Origin: Mermis nigrescens
Lineage: Eukaryota > Nematoda > Enoplea > Mermithida > Mermithidae
Direction: 5' to 3'
NCBI GenBank assembly: GCA_036768485.1
Contig: JAVLUZ010000637.1
Span: 124,001-188,000 of the forward strand
DNA: 64,000 nt
In this document: in pieces, positions 47,101-59,100 of the stretch
Numbering within the stretch: position 1 is the stretch's first letter
Layout: each line of letters starts with the position of its first letter
Made by a program: the position numbers and the translations under genes
The notes under the pieces: generated by a model
What the model was told of the DNA's origin: nothing
Database searches by the model: none
The model's input: only the letters and a program-made list of their open reading frames with translations

Positions 47101-50100
47101 AAAGTACAGCAAAAACGAATTTTCGACGCATTTTTTAGCCAGTCAACACTATGAATGCAAAGCTTGGGAATTCTAGGGAAGGGTGAAATTATAAAGTGCC
47201 TTTTTTGGTCCCAAAATGATAGGTACGCGTCAAAAACATCGTTTTTCAGCGTTTCTGATCTTTCTAGAGCATGAAACATAAAAAATTTAGGAAAAAAATC
47301 AAAAAGTCGGAACAAATTGAATAAAATATAGTCATAACATAAGTATAATGGCGCGAAGCGCCGAAAATTTCGCACTTATGAGCAAATATATAGCTAAAAA
47401 TGATTGAAAAAGCATCTTTCGACAAATTTTTTAATAATTTTTGCGAACTTTAAAAAAATCGCCAATTCTGGGTGGGGGAAATCGGAAGGAGAATGAAAAT
47501 TTTTCTGGGGTTCCAAGATCATGTATGGTCAACACAAGGAGTTATTGTTTTCTACAGTTTAGGCCAGGGATCGACCGAAGCTTCGGCTTCGGCCGAAGCT
47601 GGGGTGTTTTCTTGCTTCGGCCGAAGGCCGAAGCAAGAAGAAAAAAAGGCCGAAGGCCGAAGCTTTATTTCATAGCAGTTTTTTATTCGCATTAAAATTT
47701 AGACATTGTGCAATATAACTATCCTCAGACGACGCCATTTAGCTCAATTTATCTTCTAGCCACCTTAAGTCTTGTTAAAAATATGCTCACAACAGTAACT
47801 TTGACTATATAAACAGCAAGCGACCATGTATTAATAACAAAAGCTGACTCATCTAAGCATTGTACCCGCTCAGCATCTGTTTCCATTCTTAGAAAAGTTC
47901 GACTATGAATGAATCATTAGCGATCGCGAAAAAGACCAGACACTTAAGGAAAAAGCCACACCTTTATTCCTACATGTCTCACATTTGAAGGCATGTCTTT
48001 GTTTACTCGAAATTTCAACGCCATCTTTGTACTTGTTGTATGTCGTGTGTCTACTGTGTACCATTGTTTTTTAACAAGGTCCGTCTGTACGTTTACAAAG
48101 ATGCACCTAAAAGTCCTTGTACATTTTGTACAATCTAATTTTTGTTTCGGTATTATATTATAGTAATAGTACAGTAGCGATTTTCGTGTGGAAAAACAGG
48201 GTTTTCGACCTTTGGTAGGGTATTTTAGCTAATTTCTGGGTTTCTGACGCCAAAAATTACTAAAAATTGTCTCAAAACGGCGCGAAGCGCCGAAAAATTG
48301 GATATTTTTTATTTCAAAATGCAATTTCTGACATAGATATATAGGACAAAAAATTACTCATTTCGAAAATTTTTGGGAATTTCACACCTTTTACGGTTTT
48401 TGTCTAACCAAAAATCTTTGTACATTTTGTACACACAAATTTTTGGGTATTATAATATGGCACAGTAGCGATTTTAATAAGGTAAAAACAAAGTTGTTCG
48501 ACTTTTGGTAGTGTATTTTAAATAATTTCTGGGTCTCTAAGGGCAAAAATTATTAAGAATTGTCTTAAAGCGGCGCAAAGCGCCAAAAAATTTGACACTT
48601 TTCTTTTTGAAATGCAATTTATGTCATTATAAAGATATATAGAACTCACAATTACTCTTTTCGGCGCGAAGCGCTCAAAATTTTTGCGAATTTCAGACCT
48701 TTTTTGCAATTTTTGTCTTCCCAAAAATCTTTGTACATGAGGAAAAATCGTTGCCGAGTACAAAAAACACTGCAGTGTATCATTCGGTTTTGAATCAAAT
48801 CAAACAATTGCTTCATGGTCGACGTGTTAACTTTCTTAAATTTCTGCATTCAATAACGGGAAGAAATCTCTAATTGCTTTTATGTCTACCTTACTTCTAC
48901 AAATTTAAGTATCGCCATGAAAATAAGAAATTTATAAATTTATTGTTTTCATAATTCTCAAAAATTCAGGCTTTATTCCTAATAATACATTATATTTTTG
49001 ATAGTAAATCTGATGATGATCGATACATATTAGCTGCTGATATAGATGGAATGACTAATAATGAAATCAATGTTAATGAAGAGAATTAATTGCGCTTTTG
49101 AAAAAATTTTTGCAATGAATGACACTATTTAATTACTTCATATTTACTTCTGAAACATAATCAAGCTTAACTTTCATATTTGTGACTCGATTCGCATCTG
49201 TTTCATTTATCCGAGAGCTTTTTCAGTAAATGCTTTCGGAGGTTACAGTAACCCCTTATTTCTTAGTTACTGTAAGTCGCTAGATCTCACTTTAGCTACA
49301 TAGCATAGAAGGGTTTTTCAATAACATTTTTGCGGCATAATTTATTCTCGTCTTCCAGCAGATCAATTAAGTTACTGATAAAAATCGCTTATTCGTCTTA
49401 TTCTGAGTCGACACTTTGAACACTATTGACTAGGATGTTAAGAAATACTGCGAACTCCCGCAGAGCTCATTGGTAAAACCTCTTGCTTGTAATCGAAGCA
49501 ACCCAGGTTCGATTCCAGCCGATAGCTTTTTGTTTAGCGCACTTACTGTAGTATGTCGCAGCACTGATTAAATGCCTAAATAAAATTTATTTGGGCGTAT
49601 TAGTGCATTAAAAATGGAAGAATTCGAGCCACTCGCCCTCACTGAGCTGATCTGCCGAAGTACAGTAATTCGTCTTGTTTAGCTTACTGTAGCCCTTGAA
49701 AGAATTGACTAAAAAGCTCTCGAATAAATGAAACAGACTATAATCAGAATTAGACTAAAGAATTTATACAGATTCGGCCTTCGGCCTTCGGCCGAAGCTT
49801 CGGCTATAGCCGAAGCAAGAGCTGGCCGAAGCTTTTGGAGCTTCGGTCGTTCACAGGTTTAGGCCTGATCGGTCATTCGTGCTACATACTTTAACCAGAA
49901 ATATAATCCGATAAAAATTGATCTTAAATGAAAAATTCACGAACTTCCCAAAATAAATATGTACATACCAATATAAATAAATAAATCACCAAATTAATCT
50001 CGAATTCAAATTCAATTTTTGAAGTGCAATTTTTTAGATTTAAAATTTAAAATTAAAAATTTTGATTGTTTTACTGAAGAAAAATTAGTTAGGTACTTAT

Positions 50101-53100
50101 ACATATTTTCGCTCCTGAGCAAACACATTGTGCTGAGGTGATTTGTACGAGACCCTTACATCATACAATACCTTGGGGAAGAAGGGGGTGGGTTTCGGGA
50201 AAGAATCCTCCCCCAGAAAATTTTTCGTCCCTAGAAATTTTTTCATCCTTCAGAATTCGCAATTTTCCAAAAATTTTGTATAAAAGGTGTCGTTTTAAGT
50301 GTTTCCGCCATCCGTTTGCTTAACAGTGTAAAATTATCGACGCTCCACGCCATATACACATTTTTTGAAGATATTTTGTTCAATTTAGTCGAATTTTTCT
50401 GATATTTTTTCGAAATTTTTTTGTTTTCATGCTCTTGAAACAGAGAGCATCGTCATAAACGCCGAAAAAGCATGTTTATGATGCGTATCCACCGTTTCCG
50501 AGCCTAAAAGAGGCACTTTGAATTTCATACCCCAGAATTCCCATGCTGTGCTTGTCTGCCTCCGATCCAATGAAAAATTTACTCCACATCCTTCGTCGAC
50601 TCCTCCGCCATTTTTCGCCGGCCCGTTTCCGGCGTGATATTTATCAGGGGTTTTAAAGTGGCCGCAGGCTAACGATTTTTTGTCGTCGTCTTCATCGCCG
50701 CCACCGCCGTCGATCATTGTCAACGGACAACCGTTGGATAATTTATCGCAGACGGCATCCGACGACAGCGTCGCCGTCCGCACATTCGTCGCGATGCGCG
50801 GCGCCGACGCCAACGAATACGAAGAGGAATGAACATTTGATTTACGAGCCTTAAAAAATTCAACGTTTCTAAATCGAATAAAACTATAAAAAATTTCGGG
50901 AGAAATAAAAAATAATAAAAACGGCATCAGTAAAATCATAGGTAGCGCGTTAGAGCGTACCTAAACATAATATACTTGGGTACCCCTCGCCTGTGCACCC
51001 CCTACAGCTATAACGGGACACGCGCCCTTTTTTGTTTTTGTTTACGCTCAATATCGGCTATGTAAAGAAGGTGTAAAGTTTTGGCGTAACGTTATAACAT
51101 ATATGTAGGAACTTTTGACGGTTTTCTTGCCCAGCTTGTACACAACTCAGTACGAGTGCCTCTTACATTTTAATGGTATAGAATTGAAGAGGATATAATT
51201 CTCGAAAGGTACTTATTTTTGTTTTTTGAATTTTTCAGGCGTGTAAAGAGTGTAAAAATCAGCGGGTGTAAAGACAGATCTTAGTTGCGTTTTTGCCTTC
51301 TCGATGTCTGCCAACAACTCCGATTATGAGTTCCAAGAAATTTTTTTCTAGTAGAAATGTACTTCTGTTGAAGGGCTACCTTCTGCTTACCAGAAAACTT
51401 TTTACACTCAATACGGAGTTAGTGCCAGGGAGTTTAGACTTAACACTCTAGTGGATCTTCTAAAAAAAACTTTGTCTAAGATTTCTCCGCCAACTTTGAC
51501 TGCATTATATCATTTTTTGCACTAAAAAATACAGAAATTGATCAATTTTTGGGCCCGCAAAAATTTTGTCATTTGTAATGTTTTTGATTTCAAAAATGAT
51601 GCAAAAAGCGTTACGTCAGCTCAAAATCGCCAGACAGCACCTGTCTGGCTGACCCTTCAGCGGGGGCTAATACCCTCTAACCCCTATGTGCATGTATGGC
51701 CGGATCCTGATTTGGGCCTGCTAAAGATGATTACCTAACGGCCTTTCAGCAAATTGGGCATATTAATACAAGTACAAAAAGGGATTGAATAAAAGGGGTT
51801 TATCTCATCACGGCTTTAAATTAAAAATTGTAGAAAGCAGAAAAACGTTTTGAGAAATGTCAATAACTATCCTTTTGATCCTGAATAATTTATATATCTT
51901 TAAATTTTCAAAAATTCGTCACTGTGAAGCAATTTTCGTGGAGGTCAAGAATTGAAAAGGAAATTTATATGTAGGTTCATAATAGAATATCCACATTACT
52001 CCATGTTATCCACGTTCTCCATAAACAATGTCAGTTTTCAACATAAATAGAAATTTTCTGTAAAACTACATGCTCATCATTTAAAGATCAACTTATGGGC
52101 AAAAAATCAATAAAAACAAGCATTTTACTTGATAATGTGCATTTTAAAGTTTGACTTGATCCTATTTGTCAATTTTCACTTTAAACGCGGCTGAAATTCT
52201 TAATTTCTAAGCATATATTGATTTATTACTGATCACAAAACTGTCCGTGGACATATAAAAACACCGTCTGATCGATTGTACACTGCCTATACCTAGAATT
52301 AGTTTATATCTTCAAGCTCTAACAAGCTATAAGAATCATTGATTATTGTTCATTCCGAGCCAAAATTGTTACTATTGCGATAAATATTCATGACAGCTCA
52401 AGCTTCATTTCCAAAAATTTCATAAATTTCGACTATTAAGACCAAAAAATTGTTATTTGAAGCAAAATAGTAGCAGTATAGAAAGCGTCTAATTAAAAAA
52501 TTTTTTGAATTCATGAGTATACCTAAACAGACCATTTGTATGTTTCCGTACAATTAAAAACCTAAGATTTTTACACGTAATTATAAAAGTTTTAGCCTAA
52601 ACCCGGAGAAAACCTTGCCCCGGTGCTGGGGCATAAGTCGCAGCAGCGGGGCTGGGGCTTGGAACCATACATGGGCAGTGACCAAATTCTGGACAGGTTC
52701 GATGGGGCAAAATCGCCAAAAATAGCACAAAAAGTTAATTCTGGGGGTCTATCCATTTTTAGAGAGTCTTTCAGATTCTAGGACCCACCAGAGGGGTTCA
52801 GTAGACTCTAAACGCCCACGTGTACTTCGCAAGACCCATAATGCATTGCATCCAGACAAATCGTTTATTTAGTGTAAAGCAAGAATTTACTTTTCTAAAT
52901 TCGACTAACAATTTGAGCAACTTGTCCACTAGAAAAAATAAATAGATTCCGAAAATTGCCATCCAGCTCTTCTGCAAGTAAGCATGACCTGGACCGCCTT
53001 TTGAATCGACTAGATCGAACGCCTGCAATTTCACAATTAACTGAAGAGCAGTCAGTAAGCGATATGAATCAATTACACAAAATGATTCATACATAGTGAC

Positions 53101-56100
53101 ACAACGGGTCCAGATTCCAGAATTTAGATGCGTATATAAAGCAATGCTTTTATATAGTTGAAATGCACTGAAGATTTCAGAACCAAAAAGAGAAACTACC
53201 TAGAAAACTTAATTTTAAAGTTTAGTGCCTAACATGTAAAATAAAGAAAATATGTCGGAATATGGAAATTCGTACTCAGTACGCGATACCAACACACATG
53301 ATCTGGGGGGTTCTTTATTTTCATCTCTTACTGCTTTTATGCTAGAAAATGTATTATATAAGGGAATTCACATGTTGCTTTTGAAAATTATCCTCATATG
53401 TCCTAAATTCCTTTGGCCCGTTGCAGGATCAATCCGGCCCGTTGCGGACGGTTGAGGCATAGATGCACAAGGTCAAAGTCGGCAGGAAACGGGGGGGGTT
53501 AAATCTTATAAATCCTGAACACTTAATTTAGTGTTTACAATTTTTTCCTACTTAAAATGGTCAAAATAGCCTATAAAATACTTTTTCCGTGGTAATACAG
53601 CAGTTTGAAAGCGTTTTTGTTACTTAAAATCATTTTTATTACCGAAAAAGTATAGAAATTGGTCGATTTTGGGCGCTCTATGACTAAAAAGCACATAAAG
53701 CATTAGCAGCGGAAAAATTTTGACATTACTACTGCTCTTGTCCTCAAGAAATAATGCAGAAAAGGTTCCGTCGGCTCAAAATCGCCGGACTGCACCTCTC
53801 TGGCTGACCCTTCAGCGGTGGGTTAATACCCCCTCACCCCCTATAAGCATGCAACAAAAAATTCAATAAAATATAGCTAAAAATGGCTGTTTGGCGCGAA
53901 TCGTAGAAAAAATGGCACTTTCAAACTAAAAGATAGCTAAAACCGCTTAAAACAGGATATATCCACGTATTTTTAGGAAAATCGACGAACGAGAAATTTT
54001 ACAGCGAACGCGAAAAACTTTTTTTGGGCAGGCAGGGAATTAAAAACTTGCGCCGTATCCTGGATTCGGCTAAAAGGGGGAGTGGGCTGGACCCAACATA
54101 AATTTGTCTATATCTTGGAAAATTTGCCGGGATATCTCGCAAAAAGCGCATTTCTCGACGTTTTTCGACATGCTCTATCAATTGAGATCATAAAATTTGA
54201 ACTTTAAAAACAATTGCCACTCATAAAGCTATCAAAAAGTGCCATTTTTTGGTCACGCTTGAACTAGAATGATAGAAAATACTTCACATTCGGCGCGGAG
54301 TGCCGGAAATTTAAAGATTTCACGACAGAGACATTCGATTTTTTTAAATCGTATCCTGTGCATTAGGTTGCCTTTCAAATTTTTTTTCCGGCCAAAAAAG
54401 CAGCGGCCGCCCTCCCACCCCCTCCTAAATACGGCCCTAGACATAGATGTAAATGATCAAGGTAGTCAGAGAGGAGTAAAATCAAGAATCCGTGGTCAGG
54501 TAAGGGTAAATTCCGGGATTGTTACCAGTGTTTTTTTTTGTACAAGGTCCGTTTGTACATGTACAAAGATGGTCCCCAAGTCTTTGTACATTTTGTACAT
54601 GCAAATGTTTGTGTACTATAATATAGTACAGTAGCGATTTTAGTGTGGTAAAGCAGGGTTTTCGATCTTTGGTAGTGTATTTTAGCTAATTTCTGGGTTT
54701 CTGACGCCAAAAATTACTAAAAATTATCTGAAAAGGGCGCTAAGCGCCAAAAAATATTGACATTTTTCCATTCTAAATGCAAATTCTGCCATTTTAAAGA
54801 TATATAGGACAAATAATTTATCAGCTCGGCGCGAGGCGCCGTAAATTTTGGGAATTTTACACCTTTTTACAGTTTTTGTCTTTCTAAAAATCTTTGTACA
54901 TTTTGTACACACAAAATTTTTGGGTACCATAATATGGTACAGCAGCGATTTTAGTGTCGTAAAAACAGAGTTTTTCGACTTTTCATAGTGTGTTTTAGCT
55001 AATTTCTGGGTCTCTAAGGGCAAAAATCACTAAGAATCGTCTTAAAATGGCGCGAAGCGCCGAAAAATTTGACATTTTTACTTTTGAAATGCAATTTCTG
55101 GCAATCTAAAGATATATAGAACACACAATTACTCATTTCGGCGCGAAGCGCCGAAATTTTTCGAATTTTAGACCTTTTTTTCAATTTTTGTCTTCCCAGA
55201 AATCTTTGTACATGTACAAAGACGGTCCCGAAAAGTCTTTGTACATCGGGAAAAATCTTTGCCGAATACAAAAAAAACCGTGATTGTTACTACAGTAATT
55301 ACCTTTACGAGGTATACTACTACGTCGAAATCGCTTGAAAATACAGTAATTTGGACCTAAATTGCTCGACAGTACCTAATTTCTAGAATCTTTAGTGGGT
55401 CCTCCCTACGTAAGTGCATGTATGAGGAGGCTGGAACCCCCAAGATAATGCATAATGCAGTGTGGGTGGACCCTACTGTTATACGGAATTTGTCATTTTA
55501 AATTTGAAAAACATAAGAATTTGATCGAAAAAGCCTTCGATATTTTGTGTTGCTCCATCCACAACTTACATTCACGATATTCCATATTTTTTATAAAACT
55601 ATTTGATCGTTATTTTTAATGTAATGTTATGTCTATCATTTCAGCGCATGTTTGATCAGACTATTTGTTTCATTCACTGCAGTGAAAAATACGTTCTTAT
55701 TTACCAACTAACGCCAAGCAAAGCGATTAATTTGCCATGTTTGAATAGGTAATTAGAAAAAACTAATTATAGGCCGGTGCTCTATAAAGATTAAGAAATG
55801 TAAGTAGTTTCACTGATAAGAATTATTGATCAGATAAGGTATAAAATTAGTGCGATAAACACCCAATTCACAAGATAATATATAAGTGAATCATGTTACC
55901 GTGTTGTAAGATATTTTTGATTTTCAATAACTTTATTGAAGGTTCAGCTTTCATTTTTTACAAAAAAATTTTTAAAGCAACTGAATGTGACTGATAAACC
56001 TAAAAAACGCACGATTTCGAATTAAAATCATATTTTAGTAAAAGAAAAGGCTGAAAAGATGGAAAAAAGTATTTTTTAAACTAGAACTATCAATTAATAA

Positions 56101-59100
56101 AACTCTAAATTTTAGGGCTTTAAGACAACAGGACTGAAGAGTACCTACACAGCCAAATAAACAAGCTTGCACACTGAAATCACGTTTAGTCTTGCTCAAC
56201 GTTTTAATTTGCAAGCTTCAAGTTGCATTTGGCTAGAAATTATGTCGTTATGATATATCTATATGTCAATAACTTTGTTGGGCACATATTGATATAAAGT
56301 AGTAGCATAGCATGCCGTCGTTTTTAGGCTTTTAAAAGTAGAACGCACAAACATAGATAAGAATAAAATAAGAACGCAAACGTCTGACATGGGTAAGAAA
56401 ACTGAATACGTTTCAAGTAGTAAATTACTTGTTATACATTAACAAAATTATTTTATGTATAGAAGGCGCTAAGCTTTGAAGTAAAAGTGAAAAAAATCAT
56501 AAGCAAAATCAAAAACGCTCGCTACAAAACAAATTCAGTCGGACTTTTTGTGATAATATTGTACTAAGGAACGCATTTATAAGTGCTTAATATGGCCGAC
56601 TTGAGAAAGAGTAAACTCCGTCTACAGGTCAACTGGGAATCAAAACTTTAGAAATTTTGGATCTGAATCAAAAGTTAATCATGAAAAGCGGTGCACGATT
56701 AAAAATTGCGAATAAACCACCTCAATCAATAATTTGCAGTCGATGACAAGCATCTGTGCAAAAAATTCTACAAGAAATTTACAACCAGAAGTTTTTTACT
56801 TCCAATTTTTTTCTAAGCTTCTATTTTAAAGATGTCTTCTCTAATTTTTAAAACTTTTTTATCAAATTTCTATTTTTGTTCGTTTTAATTGCATTTGACA
56901 CTTTTCCCAGAAAATTTTCTCCCATTTCTACCCGAATTTCTCTTTTACTATTCTGTGGGTCTAGTTCAGATGAAACCCCGATCCCCAATTGCATATATCA
57001 TATCTCCTCGCCACATTGTGTGGGACTCATTAAATATCTTACAACCGATTTTTTTAGCAAGAAAGATCATATAGGTTAGGTACTACAGATCTATCAAGAA
57101 ACTAGGCCGAAAAGTAGACACTTCACGACTGTCAGATATTACTGACTTGGGATTACGTTTTCTAAACATTATCTCTTAGTTTTACAATGACAAAGCTTGG
57201 CTAGGAACAAGTGTAATGAATGACTTAAAATTTCATCGACCAGGTGCCCACACCTGGGCGTGGGGGGTTTGGGGGTATGCAGCCCCCAGAAACCAAAATA
57301 CCCCCCCCAGAAATCAAAATATCCCCCCAGAATTCAATTTTTGAAATTTTTTTTCGTTTTTTCGCAATTTTTTGATACCAATGGGTGTTTTTATCGCCAT
57401 ACCACCATTTTTAAGGCCATTTTTCGACCTTCAAAAAAATCTTGCACCCCCCCCCCAAATTTTCTTGCTGCCCACGTATGCAGGTGCCTATCTACCAGAT
57501 TTGATTTCATACAGAACCAGTTTTCTTTTCTTACGCTGCGTAATCTGCCTTTGATATATTCGCGTATGAATGTTTCACAAAAAACAAATAAGCGAAAACT
57601 TCCATAATAATAACAATCCCGCCTACACACATCTATTGGAACAGGCAGCTGCCACTCAATAGGCGCGCTCGTGTTACGTAATTGGAATCAATAACAACAA
57701 TTTAACTATCAAAAGCATAATTTTATTTCCAATTTTGTCATTATTTTCTTAATCGAAATCAATTCCTCGATTAATCTTTAACGAACAAATTAACTTTTGT
57801 TACCTGAAACAAATTCAGCCAAAAGATAAGTCTTATCATTTTTAAAACAGAATACGAGCATCTGTTTAGCCCATTTTTCTGCATTTAATACTTTCTGGTC
57901 GACGTAGAAGCATACATGTACAGAATGAGAATTCTGGGGTTCATTTCCAAAAATATTTTTGGTCTAAAAAACGATGAGTTCGCGTCAAAAACATGTTTCC
58001 CGACGTTTAGGTTAACATAAAAACAAATAAAATTAAAAAAATTTCGAAAAAATCGATCAAATTGAACAAAACATAGTCAAAAATGTATATATGGCGTGAT
58101 GCGCCGGAAATTTGACTTTTGAGCCAAAAAAACAACCTTTTGTATTTTTTGAATGTATGCACTGTACAACCACCCCAATCTATAGTTATATAATCAGAGC
58201 AATTTCCCGTCAGTGCCCCATCTCACGCCACTTAGTTGATTTCACAAATTCCTTTCGTCTTAGAGAAAAGATCGATCAAAGTCAGAAGTGAAAAAACCCA
58301 GCAAAATTCAACTGGGAACTAAAAAACCATGTAAACTAAAACCAGTCCCAAAACGCTACACTGCATGCATAGTTTGCAGCGAAAATGTTTATTGGACTAA
58401 CATGAACATATTTTGAAAAATTCATTTTTTACTGATATTTTCTTTTACATCAAATTTATAAAAAATCAATTATGTTGTCTAAGCTATATTAAAAGTAGTG
58501 ATGTCCTGGGCACCGGCACCGGTGCCTAAGCACCGGCACCGGGTCGGTGCTAGGCTGGTACCGGCGCCGGTGCCGGTGCTAGATAAAAGAGAAAAAATTA
58601 GTGTAAAAAGAATAATTGAAGCTCATTAATCACCAATTTGATGAATAAAGACGCAAAAAGGTAGCATTTTGTTAATAAAATCTTCTGATTAGCATAGTAA
58701 AGCATTTTGACTGAACTTTAGAACAAGTCTTCGAACTTCAAAAATGAATTATTCATTTAACGAAAGACATCTTATTGAAAACATCAATTAACAGCAAGAA
58801 GCGTGGACACTAATAAATGAAGTAAATTAAAAGTAAAAACATCGACATATAGAGTGGAAAGTTCCTCTAATTCTACCATCTGTAGGCAAGAAGGATGAGT
58901 ACTACAGAGTAGTTTTCAACTTAATTTCATCAAATCCATTTTTATTTTTCCATTTCGTGAGCAGAAGACCGTAAAACGCAGCTAGAATTTTAAAATAGTT
59001 TTTATGCAAAACTTTTTTTTCGGATTATTCAGAAAAAACTTGTTAAAACTTTGTAAATTAACTTCTATGTAAGTCTTTTGCATTACTAATATATCCCATG

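Larger units (their letters stand above)
47565..49856. mobile_element. hAT-like element with GAAGCTTCGGCC subterminal arrays and nested insertions (intron 3)
   Basis: Left end CAGGGATCGACCGAAGC and right end GCTTCGGTCGTTCACAG, flanked by a perfect GTTTAGGC duplication (47557-47564 and 49857-49864). Arrays of GGCCGAAG/CTTCGGCC lie at 47,574-47,662 and 49,770-49,850. Two younger elements sit inside: 48062-48772 and 49194-49740. No transposase is recognised in the remainder. Confidence 0.9.

Noticed and set aside
46995..47375. 126-codon minus-strand frame starting [13 protein letters not shown]
   Set aside because: It runs through intronic repeat remnants including the GGCGCGAAGCGCC hairpin and has no motif.
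49450..49530. A functional tRNA gene
   Set aside because: A and B boxes are good, but the anticodon loop lacks T33 and the acceptor stem does not pair well. It sits inside a mobile element and differs from the sister copy.
58496..58585. GC-rich patches at 58.5, 59.5, 60.8 and 61.8 kb as CpG islands or promoters
   Set aside because: They are pairs of short tandem arrays placed just inside the ends of elements with 8-bp duplications, so they are parts of mobile elements.
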